From Streptomyces sp. Ag109_O5-1 (lineage in GTDB: Bacteria > Actinomycetota > Actinomycetes > Streptomycetales > Streptomycetaceae): a stretch of DNA of 64,000 nt. The notes under the pieces are model-generated. The model was not told where the DNA came from, did not search any database, and was given only the letters and a program-made list of their open reading frames with translations. The translations under genes and the position numbers were made by a program. This document shows positions 1 through 9,373 of the stretch, in pieces (the first letter of the stretch is position 1; every line of letters begins with the position of its first letter). Where the stretch lies: the NCBI RefSeq assembly GCF_003814875.1, contig NZ_RKQF01000001.1, positions 2,170,001 through 2,234,000 of the forward strand, given 5' to 3'.

Positions 1-816
1 ATCGAGGGCGCGGCACACCTCGATGGACAGCCGGCGGGCCAGGAGATTGTGGCGGTGCAGGAGGTCGTATCGGTACGGTCGGCCGGGCGCGGAAGGGTGG
101 TATGTCCAGATGCTGGTGACGGTGTGCTGGGGGCCGCCGGGGCCGGGGTGAGTGACGGAGTCGACCAGGTACTCGTGGCCGTGCACCAGTTCCTGGAGGA
201 CGAGGGTTGTCGTACCGGTGTGGCGGAAGGCGACGTGCTGGATCCGTGGCCAGGCCCGGGTGATCTGGCCGTGGCTGTGGCAGTGGGCCACTTCGGCGCC
301 CGTGCCGAAGGCGGCGGGCATGAGCCGGTACGCCCGGGCCGGGACGCAGTTGGCCCAGGAAAGTGCTTCGGCGAGGCGGGCGGTGCGCAGGGTGTAGGGG
401 GTCACGATCCCCGTTCGGGCCAGGGCCTTGGCCTGGACACCGGGGTCGGTGCGCAGGCTGGTCGAGCCGGGGACGCCGGTGCCGGGAAGGCGCAGGTGCC
501 AGGCGATCCGTTCGGCGAGTCCGACGCCGGCCGGGCTTGCCGCCAGGACCGTCCCCACTCTGGCCGCCCGCAACTTGTTGAGCGTACGGCGCAGGTCACC
601 GTCGTAGGTGATGACGGAGGCGTAGCCATCGCCCGCTGCAACGCCGCGGTGGGAGGGCGGCGTTGCGGCGGTGACCGGGTTGACCGCGATGGCGGTCAGG
701 TTGCGGTCGTGGAGGGCATGGGCGTGCCGGGAGCCGGCCTGGGGGGCGATGACCACAACAGCGGGTGTCGACGGCTCGCACGGGCCCCTTCCAGGGACGG
801 AGGAGGTGGTCTTCAC
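1..816 (-). CDS. ATP-grasp-type ligase, 3' end beyond window
   Basis: Last visible gene of the minus-strand cluster, running off the left edge after 272 codons, so the C-terminus is unseen. It starts at GTG 816, overlapping the TGA of the upstream ATP-grasp gene as GTGA, so the two are translationally coupled. The N-terminal part looks like the pre-ATP-grasp fold of carboxylate-amine ligases (VVVIAPQAGSRHAHAL), followed by a central domain with VLQELVHGHEYLVDSV, resembling the E-x-hydrophobic-x-G-x-E-hydrophobic-hydrophobic motif of ATP-grasp enzymes. Such enzymes join a carboxylate to an amine with ATP hydrolysis. Having two coupled members suggests two successive ligations or a heteromeric ligase. 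The substrate cannot be read. The family call is fairly sure; metal-binding residues lie outside the window. Confidence 0.7.
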   Translation of the reverse strand, partial: MKTTSSVPGRGPCEPSTPAVVVIAPQAGSRHAHALHDRNLTAIAVNPVTAATPPSHRGVAAGDGYASVITYDGDLRRTLNKLRAARVGTVLAASPAGVGLAERIAWHLRLPGTGVPGSTSLRTDPGVQAKALARTGIVTPYTLRTARLAEALSWANCVPARAYRLMPAAFGTGAEVAHCHSHGQITRAWPRIQHVAFRHTGTTTLVLQELVHGHEYLVDSVTHPGPGGPQHTVTSIWTYHPSAPGRPYRYDLLHRHNLLARRLSIEVCRALD

Positions 817-2111
817 GTGGTGCAGGTCGTGGTGTGGGCGGGGCGGGAGATGTGCACCGAGAGGTGGTCGGTGACCAGGGCGCGGCGGCGGGCGCAGGCT
901 TCGGCGGTGGGGCCGGTGACGATCCAGTGCGCGAGGCGGTCGTCGATGCTGGCGTGGGGCGGTGCCGATACGTGGGTGCCGGTAGTGCGCGTCCACACGA
1001 ACCGTTCCAGCCAGACCTGTTCGCGCAGGGTTCCGTGCAGGGCGAGGTGTTCGATGCGGCCGGGGTGTTCGGGGTAGAGGAAGCCGATCGCGGCCGCGTC
1101 GGCGCGGCTGGGGGTCAGATCGGGTGTGCCGCCCGCGGCGACGGCGGCGAGGGCCTTGGGGAGGTTGATGCCGGTGGCCTCCTCGACGAGGAGGGGGATG
1201 AGGTCGCCGGCAGGGCGTCCGTTGACCTCGATGATGCGGGGTCCGTCGGGGCTGAGCCGGAGTTCGATGTGCAGGACGGCCCGGGTGATGCCGAGGGCGC
1301 GTACGGCGGCGGTGACGACGAAGGCGAGGACCGGGTCGGTGAGCAGAGGGTCGGCCGCGTCGACGCTGTGGGCTACTTCCTGGAACTGTGGTTCGGGGCC
1401 CAGGGACTTGCGGGTCACCGCGGCGATCCGGACGTGTTCGGGGTTGTCGAGGACGACGGCCTCGACACTGATTTCGGGGCCGGGTATGTACTCCTCGACC
1501 AGGACGCCGGGCACGGCCCAGCCTTCGAGGCCGAGCACGCTGTCCGTCAGGGCCCGGCCGACCGCGGCGCGGACGTCCTCGTCGCTGTCGGCCCGCAGGA
1601 CGCCGGCGCTTCCCGCGTGGCCGCGTGGCTTGACGACGACGGGGTAGCCCAGCTCGTCGGCGATCTTAACCGCTTGGTCCGTGTCCGCGGCCAGGTAGGA
1701 CAGTGCCGAGGGGACACCGTGCTCGGCCAACAGGCGCCTCGTGGTCGCCTTGTCCCGGCAGGCGCCGGCCGCCGCCGGGGTCAGTCCGGGCAGGCCGAGC
1801 AGGTGGGCGGTGCCCGCCGCCAGCTGCACGAAATGTTCCATGTAGGTGGTGATGCCGACTGCGCGGTGGCGGGCCGCGAGCGTGGTGAGCTGCGCGCTGG
1901 CGGACTCGGTGTCGCGCAGGTTGATCCTGGCGTGCGCGTGCGTGTAGGGGATGGCCCAGCTCGGCGGGTTCTCGTCGACGAGCACCACGGGCCTGGCGCG
2001 CGTGATCTGCCGCAGCAGGTACTCCCGCGTCTCAGGAGCTCCGGCGCCCAGCAGGAGGAGGGGCAGGTGGGTCTTGGAGCTGGTGGGGGCGTGGTTGTCC
2101 AGTCGCGTCAT
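813..2111 (-). CDS. ATP-grasp carboxylate-amine ligase
   Basis: Complete 432-residue ATP-grasp enzyme of the L-amino-acid-ligase type. An N-terminal Rossmann-like part (LLLLGAGAPETREYLL) is followed by VVVKPRGHAGSAGV (ATP lysine and glycine-rich loop), VLVEEYIPGPEISVEAVV and IIEVNGRPAGDLIP (metal-binding E and N), all in the usual order. ATG 2111 was chosen over the longer open frame because GAAAGGGCAG lies just before it and homology-like sequence begins there. The family activates a carboxylate as acyl-phosphate and couples it to an amine, often making dipeptides. It lies 14 bp after the acyltransferase gene and overlaps the next ATP-grasp gene by GTGA, so it belongs to an operon. Substrates are unknown; the nearby EgtD-family gene makes an N-methylated histidine a candidate. 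Confidence 0.85.
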   Translation of the reverse strand: MTRLDNHAPTSSKTHLPLLLLGAGAPETREYLLRQITRARPVVLVDENPPSWAIPYTHAHARINLRDTESASAQLTTLAARHRAVGITTYMEHFVQLAAGTAHLLGLPGLTPAAAGACRDKATTRRLLAEHGVPSALSYLAADTDQAVKIADELGYPVVVKPRGHAGSAGVLRADSDEDVRAAVGRALTDSVLGLEGWAVPGVLVEEYIPGPEISVEAVVLDNPEHVRIAAVTRKSLGPEPQFQEVAHSVDAADPLLTDPVLAFVVTAAVRALGITRAVLHIELRLSPDGPRIIEVNGRPAGDLIPLLVEEATGINLPKALAAVAAGGTPDLTPSRADAAAIGFLYPEHPGRIEHLALHGTLREQVWLERFVWTRTTGTHVSAPPHASIDDRLAHWIVTGPTAEACARRRALVTDHLSVHISRPAHTTTCTT

Positions 2112-2125
2112 GCCGGTCTGCCCTT

Positions 2126-3262
2126 TCAGTGAGCGGTGTAGGGGTTGAGGTGGGCCGGGATTGCGGGCGCCGGTGGGCCGGGGGCCGCGACGGCCGCACT
2201 GGAGATCGACGTCACGTTGCTGTCCCAGGTCGGCGCGTACTGCGCCTTGTAGCCGAGTTGTTCCGGGGTGGGGCGGGTGGGGCCGAGGTCGAGGTGGGTG
2301 TAGCCGTCGGCGGCGAGGTCGGCGGCGAGCCAGCGCAGCAGGGCGTGGCCGGGACCCAGGTGCCGGAAGGCGGGGTGCATCGCGGGCAGCAGTGAGTAGC
2401 AGTGCCGTGCGCGGTGGAGGCACAGCTGGGAGGCGATGACGGTGTTGTCGAGGGTCGCTTCGGCGATGAAGGCGCTGTCGGCGCAGCGGCGCAGAACGCC
2501 GGTCCAGGCGTGCAGTGTTGGCTGCGGTGCCGGATCGCCGGTGGGGTGCTGGGCGGCGTGCAGGGCCACAAGCGTCGGGAGTGCGCCGAGTAGGGCGTCC
2601 GCGGTGCCGGTCCTGCGGTAGGCGACGGCGGTGTGTGCCAGTTTCCGTTCACGCCGGGTGTGCTGCCGGCGGATGGTTTTCGCCAAGGCGGCCACGTCCA
2701 GCGGAAGCGGCACGACGGCGGTGGGGGATGTGGTGTGCTGCCAGCCCGGCTGGCCTTGTATCGCCTGTGCCAGCGGGGACCGGGCAGGCATCTGGGGCAG
2801 CGTGACGACCGAGGTTCGGGCCAGGCCGGCCAGTCGGCGTGCCAGGGCATACGCGACCCGCTGGTCTGCGGATCCGGGACCGACCACGGTCAGGTACTCG
2901 CAGGACGCAGACAGCGGACGGACAACCGCCGTGCCGTCGGAACGCTGCTCGCGTGCGAGAGCCAGCGCGCCCCGCGCCCCGGTGGAGTCCATCGCGATGA
3001 GGAGCAGAGGGGTGGCCGCTCGGGGCAGTTGGGATGCCCAGCCCGCGAGCCACCCGGGCGAACTGTAGGGGGTGGCCAGCGGATCCTGCTCGTACAGCGC
3101 GGGCCACTGCCGCTCCGCCCAGGCCACGGCGGCCCGGCCGTCCACCGTGTACACCGCGACGAGGTCACGGTGTACGCGGCTGGCCCGATCACCTGACTGG
3201 GGATGGCGCAGGCGCTGCGCGCCGGAGCTGCCGACGGGCTCCCGCAACTTGGTGCGATGCAT
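2126..3262 (-). CDS. GNAT/CelD-type acyltransferase
   Basis: 378-residue protein with a C-terminal GNAT-like acyltransferase domain of the CelD/BioI type (Pfam Acetyltransf_6). The clearest part is FRHLGPGHALLRWLAADL, then DGYTHLDLGPTRPTPEQLGYK, the acyl-donor pocket and last strands of that family. The basic stretch KTIRRQHTRRERKL before it is also typical. ATG 3262 was chosen because GGAGAC lies about 8 nt upstream; an in-frame start at 3349 is possible. The family moves acyl or aminoacyl groups onto amines, including FemX-like peptidyl transfer. Between two ATP-grasp genes and an EgtD-family gene it could acylate a small peptide product, but this is inference. Confidence 0.7.
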   Translation of the reverse strand: MHRTKLREPVGSSGAQRLRHPQSGDRASRVHRDLVAVYTVDGRAAVAWAERQWPALYEQDPLATPYSSPGWLAGWASQLPRAATPLLLIAMDSTGARGALALAREQRSDGTAVVRPLSASCEYLTVVGPGSADQRVAYALARRLAGLARTSVVTLPQMPARSPLAQAIQGQPGWQHTTSPTAVVPLPLDVAALAKTIRRQHTRRERKLAHTAVAYRRTGTADALLGALPTLVALHAAQHPTGDPAPQPTLHAWTGVLRRCADSAFIAEATLDNTVIASQLCLHRARHCYSLLPAMHPAFRHLGPGHALLRWLAADLAADGYTHLDLGPTRPTPEQLGYKAQYAPTWDSNVTSISSAAVAAPGPPAPAIPAHLNPYTAH

Positions 3263-3407
3263 GCTCTGTCTCCGGTATCCGTGGACGGCAAGAAAAAAAG
3301 GGGAGATCGTCGCCAGGCGGCTCGGCGCGGCCACGTCGCCGGCAGCCACAAGGCCAAGACCGCGCTCGGGCGCCTCCGGGCCCGCGCGGCAGCGGTGGTC
3401 GGCAGTC

Positions 3408-4433
3408 TCATGACGTGCCGGTATCGGTGGGGGACCGGCGCGGGCCGTAGGGGCGGGGCGTGATGATCTGCGCGTCGATGGGCTGCGCGAGGGCCAGTCC
3501 GTAGACGGGGCCGGCGGTCCACCACCGGGTCAGCTCCATCCCCGCCAGGGTGAGTTCGCGGCGGATGCCCTGCATGCGGAACTTGGCCGAGATCCCGGTG
3601 CGCAGGTCCTCGCCGGCGGCGAAGTCCACGGTGAGGCCGACCGCGGGGATCTTCACGCTCTGGTCGGTACGCGAACGCAGCAGCATCTCGACCCACTCGT
3701 TGGCCGGGTCCCACCGGGCGACGTGGTCGAAGGCGTCGAGGTCGAAGTCGGCGTCCAGGCTCTGGTTCAGTACGGAGAGCAGGTTCTTGTTGAACGCGGC
3801 GGTGACGCCTGCCGCGTCGTCGTAGGCGGCGACGAGCGCCTCCTCGTCCTTGACGAGGTCGGTGCCGAGCAGGAGGCAGTCGCCGGGTTCGAGCAGCGCG
3901 CGGATCGAGTAGAGGAAGGCGGCGCGTTCGACGGGCGGGAAGTTGCCGATGGTACTGCCCAGGAACGCGAACAGCCGCGGGCCCGGTGCCCCGGGGATGG
4001 CGAGTCCGGTGGTGAAGTCGGCGATCAGGGCGTGGACGTTCAGGGCGGGCCGCTCGCGGGTCAGGGTGTGCCCGGCCTGAGTGAGCGCGCTTTCACTCAC
4101 GTCGATCGGGATGTAGGTGTCCAGGCTTGGCAGGGCGTCGAGCAGGTGCGCCGTCTTCTGCGAGGATCCGGAGCCGAGTTCGATGAGCGTGCGGGCGCCG
4201 GTGGCCGCGGCGATGTCGGGGGCGGTGGCGATCAGCAGGTCGTTTTCGGCGCGCGCGGGGTAGTACTCGGGCAACTCGGTGATCATTTCGAAGAGGCCGC
4301 TGCCGTGCGCGTCGTAGAACCACTTGGGCGGCAGTGCTTTGGGCCTGCGGGTCAGGCCGCGCAGGACATCGGCACGCAGGGCGGCATCGGTGGCCTCCTC
4401 GGACAGCGTGCGCGTGATCAGGAACTGGCTCAC
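3408..4433 (-). CDS. egtD: EgtD-family L-histidine N-alpha-methyltransferase
   Basis: 341-residue SAM-dependent methyltransferase of the EgtD family, close to the usual length of about 320. Seen: the N-terminal LPPKWFYDAHGSGLFEMIT, SAM motif LIELGSGSSQKT, FLGSTIGNFPP, LLLGTDLVKD and the C-terminal AGMELTRWWT. EgtD trimethylates histidine to hercynine, the first step of ergothioneine synthesis. No EgtB, EgtC or EgtE is present; the neighbours are ATP-grasp ligases, an acyltransferase, a P450 and exporters. It may therefore be a dedicated paralogue feeding a methylated histidine or related amino acid into another product. It starts at GTG 4433 with GGAG about 9 nt upstream. The gene symbol marks the family; the in vivo substrate is not proven. 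Confidence 0.85.
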   Translation of the reverse strand: MSQFLITRTLSEEATDAALRADVLRGLTRRPKALPPKWFYDAHGSGLFEMITELPEYYPARAENDLLIATAPDIAAATGARTLIELGSGSSQKTAHLLDALPSLDTYIPIDVSESALTQAGHTLTRERPALNVHALIADFTTGLAIPGAPGPRLFAFLGSTIGNFPPVERAAFLYSIRALLEPGDCLLLGTDLVKDEEALVAAYDDAAGVTAAFNKNLLSVLNQSLDADFDLDAFDHVARWDPANEWVEMLLRSRTDQSVKIPAVGLTVDFAAGEDLRTGISAKFRMQGIRRELTLAGMELTRWWTAGPVYGLALAQPIDAQIITPRPYGPRRSPTDTGTS

Positions 4434-4463
4434 GGAAACGTGCTCCTTCGGATCGACAGACGG

Positions 4464-5673
4464 TCAGGACGAGCAGGAAGCAGCGCTCGGCGTCAGCCGC
4501 CGGCGGGCGGTGTGGCAGATCAGGGCAGCGGCAGCTGCGCCGGCGGGGAGGAGGAGCGGGGTGTGCACCGGTCCGGCGGCGGCCGTCCCTGTGGCACATC
4601 CGATGTCCAATGCGGCAACCAGCAGGGCGTGTGCCTCCGTGGTACGCCCGGGCGGCGCCAAGGCGCTGGTCGCGACGAACCCGGTACCCAACAGGGGGGC
4701 CATGGCCAGGCCAGGGACGAGGACCGCGCACAGCGCGGCCGCGGGAGTCGGCGCGATGGCCAGCAGGAGCCACCCGGCGGCGAACGCGGCCGACAGGACG
4801 CTCAGATGACGCCCGGTGCCGCCGCGCCACGGGCGAGCCCCGTAGAGGAGACCGCCGATCACGGCGCCTGCCGACAGGGCGGCGGGCAGGGCCCCGGTCA
4901 ACGCCGGCGCCTCGCCTGCGCGCTGCCTGCACGGCCACGGGAGTCAGGGCCCCGATACTGAGCCCCGCACAGGCCATCGACGCATACAGCGCCCGAAGGC
5001 CCGGCACACGGGCAGGTCCGAGCCAATCACGGCTAACCGTGCGGGAGTTGGCGCCGAGGGTGCGCGGTTGGGGGGTGGTGACGAACAGGGTGGCGCCCAC
5101 GGCACCGGCGACCGCGGTGACCAAGATCGCCCACGACGCGGATGCCGTCTGAACGACCACGGCCACCAGCAGCGGACCGGCGATGTAGATGAGCTCCTGC
5201 GAACCGGCCTCCAGGGCCAGCGCCACCCGGCGGTGGTCAGGCGAGGGCATCATCCCGTCACCCCACCGAGATCTGAGCGCTGCCTCCAGAGGCGGCCGTC
5301 CCGCCCCGGCGACCGCGACCGCGGCGACCGCCCACCAGACGCTGCCGTGCACGGCCACCAGCACCACGAACGCTCCGTTACTCACTGCGCAGCCCGCGCT
5401 CAGCACCCGGCGCTGCCCGCACCGGTCGACCAGGCGGGCGTTCAGCGGGCCGCCGGCGGCACTGGCCAGCGGATACACCGCGGCCAGAGACGCGCCGAAG
5501 GTAGGACGGTCGGTGGCCAGGAGGATGGCCAGCGGCGCCATCGCGCTGGGCATCCTGCCGATCAGCGTCCCGGCCAGCATCCGTGTCGCGCCCGGCACTC
5601 CCAGGACGTCCCGGTACCGAATCGGCCGCGCCGGTGTCCCGGCCGGCGACCGTGCGGCGTGCAGCAGCGTCAT
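4464..5673 (-). pseudogene. MFS transporter interrupted by a frameshift
   Basis: A major-facilitator exporter split over two frames. From ATG 5673 the frame encodes hydrophobic helices (MLAGTLIGRMPSAMAPLAIL, LVDRCGQRRVLSAG loop) and runs to about 4915; the remaining helices (LPAALSAGAVIGGLLYGARP to the stop at 4464) lie in another frame. Skipping one base near 4915, within GCGCGCAGGCGAGGCGCC, restores a single protein of about 400 residues. The ATG overlaps the upstream gene's stop (ATGA) and the end is 30 bp before egtD. Either this is a true one-base lesion or a sequencing error in a GC-rich run. The intact exporter at 9374-10624 could compensate. The likely role was export of the cluster product. 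Confidence 0.75.
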
Positions 5674-6089
5674 GGCTGCCGCCGAGGTGGAACGTATCCT
5701 CCCCGTTCCGCCAGCGGCGGAACGGGCGCGGTGGCAGCCGGGTGGAAGGCCTGCTCCCAACCGGGAGTGTTCCGCCAGGCGCTGTGAGCCAGGCATCGCA
5801 GCGCCCAGCCCATACCGCTGACCATGGCAAGCCCGCCATCCTGGTGGACGACCTGGGCAAGCGCGCGCTGCTGGTTCCACGCGGCCAACAGGTCAAGGAC
5901 CCCAGCGGCGAGCTTGCGCTCAGCCAGACAGCCGGTCTCCTCCACCCCGGCCAGACGCCGAGCCCGGAAGTCAGCGAAACGCGCGTCACGCTCGCTCTCC
6001 CCGTCCCCCGCCGCGGGTGTAGGCAGGAGCTGACGCCGATGTGCGCGGCGAGGACCGCTCCCCCGTTGCGTGAAGGTCTGCGCCCTCAC
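5670..6089 (-). CDS. small protein coupled between lipoprotein and MFS genes
   Basis: 139 residues. The GTG start at 6089 overlaps the stop of the upstream lipoprotein gene (GTGA) and its own TGA overlaps the ATG of the MFS gene (ATGA). This double coupling is the best evidence that the frame is real. The segment ARFADFRARRLAGVEETGCL, the helical LAERKLAAGVLDLLAAW and the W-rich end (ALRCLAHSAWRNTPGWEQAF) resemble small actinobacterial proteins of the DUF6221 type, whose function is unknown. The start could be internal. No membrane segment or catalytic motif is visible. Confidence 0.6.
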   Translation of the reverse strand: MRAQTFTQRGSGPRRAHRRQLLPTPAAGDGESERDARFADFRARRLAGVEETGCLAERKLAAGVLDLLAAWNQQRALAQVVHQDGGLAMVSGMGWALRCLAHSAWRNTPGWEQAFHPAATAPVPPLAERGGYVPPRRQP

Positions 6090-7111
6090 CGGGAGTCCAC
6101 CATCCGGTACTCGACGCCGAGCACTGCCGGTTTACCGGAGGGCGTGAGGGCGGCGAGGGCCTGGCCCTGGAGTTCGTCCAGGATCGCCACGCGCGGGGTC
6201 TTGTTGTAGACGGCCTGCTGGGAGCCGGGGACGAGCTTGATATAGCCCTTGTAGATGTAGCCGTCCTTGAGCTGCTCCATACGGTTGTGCGCCGTGGGGA
6301 AGACCACCAACGCCCCGCCGTCCCGCAGGCGCAGGGCGTAGATCCTCGGCCTCGTGGGCTGGGCGGTTTCCCAGTGCAGCGTGGCGTACTTGGCGTTCTT
6401 GTAGGTGGTGCGCTCACGGTAGGTCTTGAGGACGGTCCGGGTGGCTGTGGTGCTGGCGAGCTGGGTACCGGCGTTCTTCCCGCCGGTCGCGTACAGGTCC
6501 TCGTACGCGCCGGCTATCTGGTCGGGAGCGAGGGCGCCGACACGGGTGGAAGGGGCCACGGCGGTCGCCAGGCCGTGGTTGCCGGTGTCGATGGCGGGGA
6601 TCTGGCTCGTGGAGTCGCTGTAGATGGCAGCGACCATCTTGAAGCGCCGGTCGGTGGTCTTGTCGAAGACGAGGAGCGCCTGATCCTTCGAGCCGCTGGC
6701 AGTGGCCTTGACGGCGAACCAGCTCTGGCCCTCGGGGATGTAGTAGGAGCGGTCGCGGTAGGTGAAGGCCTTCTTGTAGTACGCCTGGTCCCTCTTCGGC
6801 CAGGTCGGGAAGAACCGGTAGTCGGCCTTGGACTGCTCGTAGAGCTGGCCGCCTTCCACCGTGCCGAGCAGTTCGGCGTTTTGAGTCTTGTTTGCCTGTG
6901 CGTTGACCTCTTCGTAGTGGTCGACGACGGCCGCTGCTTCGGAGCGGCTGACCACGCCCCGAGGGACGGGAGCAGTGCTCGTCGCTGTCGTGGTGTCTGC
7001 GGCCGGGTTGCCGGTGCCGCTGCATGCGCTGAGGGCGATCACCGCGTTGACACTGATGACGGTCACGGCCAGAGAGCGTCTGCGCGAAAACCGCTCTGCG
7101 GAGAAAGACAT
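6086..7111 (-). CDS. secreted lipoprotein
   Basis: 341 residues starting at ATG 7111 behind a strong GGAGGAAA. A basic n-region with consecutive arginines, a hydrophobic stretch and lipobox LSAC (lipidated Cys near residue 30) give a type II signal peptide, so the mature protein should be anchored outside the membrane. The rest is a soluble domain with repeated hydrophobic/charged strands and no motif I can name. It overlaps the following gene by GTGA and lies in the same operon as a second lipoprotein. Paired lipoproteins next to a P450 and MFS genes could sense or bind an exported product, but this is only inference. Not recognised beyond the lipoprotein class. Confidence 0.8.
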   Translation of the reverse strand: MSFSAERFSRRRSLAVTVISVNAVIALSACSGTGNPAADTTTATSTAPVPRGVVSRSEAAAVVDHYEEVNAQANKTQNAELLGTVEGGQLYEQSKADYRFFPTWPKRDQAYYKKAFTYRDRSYYIPEGQSWFAVKATASGSKDQALLVFDKTTDRRFKMVAAIYSDSTSQIPAIDTGNHGLATAVAPSTRVGALAPDQIAGAYEDLYATGGKNAGTQLASTTATRTVLKTYRERTTYKNAKYATLHWETAQPTRPRIYALRLRDGGALVVFPTAHNRMEQLKDGYIYKGYIKLVPGSQQAVYNKTPRVAILDELQGQALAALTPSGKPAVLGVEYRMVDSR

Positions 7112-7304
7112 GACGGGGTTTCCTCCGGAAGGCTTCTGTGCAGGGATGTCGAGTCGTACGGGGACAGGGGCGGACCAAGCCGCCAAGGGCACGCAGGCAC
7201 CTTGGATCCGCGCAGTCGGTGCCGGGCCTCAGCGACGTGCCGCCTGTCCGGCTCCGCGCCTCCAGGACCGCGGAGCCGAACTGCGCCGCCGAGGAACTTG
7301 GGTG

Positions 7305-7907
7305 TTAGGCACCCGGGCCCGGGAAGGTCCAGACGTAGGGCGTGCCGTCGTCAGGCGACCAGTGCACCTGCGCCTTCTTCGCGTCGGCCGGGATCAGGTA
7401 CCACTCGCAGACCGTGTGGGACTGGCCCGTCGTCCACGAGCGGATGTCGTAGGGGTCGTCACAGCCGGGCGCTTTGGTGGGGGAACCGAGGAGGATCGCG
7501 CCGCGCTGCCCGTCCGCCCACACCGTGGTGCTGTCGTCGGCGTTCGTGGAGCTGGTCAGTGCGGGTCCGGCCTGATGCGTGTAACGGACGTGGGCGATGG
7601 CGATCACTTTGCCCGCGGCATCGGCCGGATCCTGCACGGTCGCCTTGGCCTGCGCCTCCGTACCGAAAGTGACCTCCAGCGCGGAGACACCGTAGGTGAT
7701 CGTGCCAACATCCTCCGTGATTTTGCCACTCACGCTGTTCCCGGCGATGAGGGCTGTGGAGATGGTTTTGGACGGCGATGGCTTGGCCTCTGTAGAGGCT
7801 GGCTGCGCGGCGCCGGTGCCGCCGTCCTTGCCTCCGCAGGCGGTGAGGGTGAGGGCGACGACGGCGAACGGGGCGGTGAGACGCAGCGCGATCGACTGGC
7901 GCAGCAC
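7305..7907 (-). CDS. secreted lipoprotein
   Basis: 200 residues. GTG 7907 was chosen because AGGAG lies 5 nt upstream; the longer open frame lacks such a site. Signal peptide LRLTAPFAVVALTLTACGG with lipobox LTAC (Cys near residue 24), then a Ser/Pro/Thr-rich linker and a beta-rich domain with two cysteines (GCDDPYDIR and HTVCEWYLIP) that may form a disulfide. Exported and lipid-anchored. The layout resembles small streptomycete lipoproteins of unknown function. A 193-bp gap precedes the next lipoprotein gene, so a separate promoter or terminator there is possible. Confidence 0.75.
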   Translation of the reverse strand: MLRQSIALRLTAPFAVVALTLTACGGKDGGTGAAQPASTEAKPSPSKTISTALIAGNSVSGKITEDVGTITYGVSALEVTFGTEAQAKATVQDPADAAGKVIAIAHVRYTHQAGPALTSSTNADDSTTVWADGQRGAILLGSPTKAPGCDDPYDIRSWTTGQSHTVCEWYLIPADAKKAQVHWSPDDGTPYVWTFPGPGA

Positions 7908-7991
7908 AACAACTCCTATGAGGTGGGCCCGGGACTCGAAGCCCCGGTGATGGGCAGGGTCAGGCGGCCGCAACTAGGCGGCGATGGGGAG

Positions 7992-9248
7992 TCAGCTGGC
8001 GCTGGGGCCGAGGACGACGGGCAGGCTCGCGTAGCCGTTGGAGATGAAACTGGACAAGGGCTTCAGGTCCACGGGCTCGACAGCGAGGCGCAGTTGGGGG
8101 AACCGGGCGAAGAGCTGCCGCAGCGCGATGCGGGCCTCGATGCGGGCCAGCTCGGCGCCGACACACATGTGCGCGCCGACGCCGAATGCCAAGTGCCGGT
8201 GGGCCGTGGGTCGGGTGACGTCGAAGTCGTCGGCGGTACCGCCGTGGACGATCCGGTCACGTCCGGCGGCCGCGTAGTTCACCACGATGACGTCGCCCTC
8301 CCCGAACGTCAGGCCGGTGGGCTCGTCGTGGATCGTCCGGACCGCGAATCGCGCGACGACGGTGGCAACGGGGGACTGGTGGCGGAGGATCTCCTCGATG
8401 ACCCGCTCCCAGGGGACCCGCTCGCTTATGGCGAGGGCCAGCTGGTCGGGATGGGTGCTCAGGCCGACGACACCGTGACCCAGCGCATTGACGGTGGTCT
8501 CGTGGCCGGCACCGATGACCAGCAGGAAGGAGTCGATCAACTCCTGGCCGTTGAGTTCGCCGGCGTCGTTTGCGGCGATCAGGTCGGTGCTGAGGTCGTC
8601 GCCGGGGTGGGCGCGCTTGTAGTCGATCAGTTCGATGATGAGTGCGTTGATCCGCAGCCGGGCCGCGTTCATCTCCTCGGAGGACAGGCTGGTGGCGAAC
8701 AGGTCGCCGCATGCGCCGCGGAAGGTGCTGCGGAGGTGGCCAGGCACGTGGAAAAGCTGGTCGATGACCAGGAGCGGGAGTCTCCAGGTGAAGGCTGCCT
8801 TCAGGTCGACTTCCTCGTCCGGGCCGGTCGCCTGGAGGTCGTCGAGGAGTTGTTCGGTGATGTTCTCCACGTGAGGGACGAGGGCGCGGACCCGGCGCGG
8901 GCGGAACGCTTGGGCGAGGGGGAGACGCAGCCGCTTGTGGTCGAGGCCGTGCGCAGTCAGGGCGTTCACGACGTCCGTCCACACGCGCAGTGGCCAGTCG
9001 GCCGGTATCTCACCGGCGATGTAGGCGGGCCAGTGCTGCCGGGCGTCCTTGGAGATGTCGTCCGTGCGGGTCAACAGCCGGCAGGCGAGGTCCTGGCTGG
9101 TCACCGCCCAAGCGGGGATGTCGCGGGGCAGCAGGACGCGCGTGGCCGGGCCGTATTCGCGCAGTGCGGCGGCCTCGCCCTGGATGTCGGTGCCGGTGGG
9201 GTCGAGGCGGTAGTGCGGCTGGCCGGTGGTGAGGGCATGGCGTGTCAT
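7992..9248 (-). CDS. cytochrome P450
   Basis: 418-residue bacterial class I P450 with all hallmark motifs: I-helix LLVIGAGHETTVNALGHG (oxygen-activating Thr), K-helix EEILRHQ (ExxR type), and heme ligand loop FGVGAHMCVGAELARIEARI with the cysteine thiolate. Length is normal and there is no membrane anchor, so it is a soluble enzyme needing separate ferredoxin and reductase, neither encoded nearby. ATG 9248 has AAGG about 8 nt upstream. It lies between an MFS gene (125 bp upstream) and a lipoprotein gene. The likely role is oxidation of the product of the ATP-grasp/EgtD-like cluster. Substrate unknown. Confidence 0.93.
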   Translation of the reverse strand: MTRHALTTGQPHYRLDPTGTDIQGEAAALREYGPATRVLLPRDIPAWAVTSQDLACRLLTRTDDISKDARQHWPAYIAGEIPADWPLRVWTDVVNALTAHGLDHKRLRLPLAQAFRPRRVRALVPHVENITEQLLDDLQATGPDEEVDLKAAFTWRLPLLVIDQLFHVPGHLRSTFRGACGDLFATSLSSEEMNAARLRINALIIELIDYKRAHPGDDLSTDLIAANDAGELNGQELIDSFLLVIGAGHETTVNALGHGVVGLSTHPDQLALAISERVPWERVIEEILRHQSPVATVVARFAVRTIHDEPTGLTFGEGDVIVVNYAAAGRDRIVHGGTADDFDVTRPTAHRHLAFGVGAHMCVGAELARIEARIALRQLFARFPQLRLAVEPVDLKPLSSFISNGYASLPVVLGPSAS

Positions 9249-9373
9249 GTCGTCGCCTTCTGCAAGAGGGAAGTAGGAGGGTTACGGGGCAGCTCAGGTG
9301 TGCCGGGGAGATCGGCAACTGGCTCTTGGGCCCGCGGCGAGGTGGTGGTGTGGGTAGGGGGAATGGCCGACGT

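Noticed and set aside
765..2132. Long plus-strand open frame opposite the ATP-grasp gene
   Set aside because: Gly/Val/Arg-rich sequence without motifs; it is the complementary shadow of a well-supported ATP-grasp gene.
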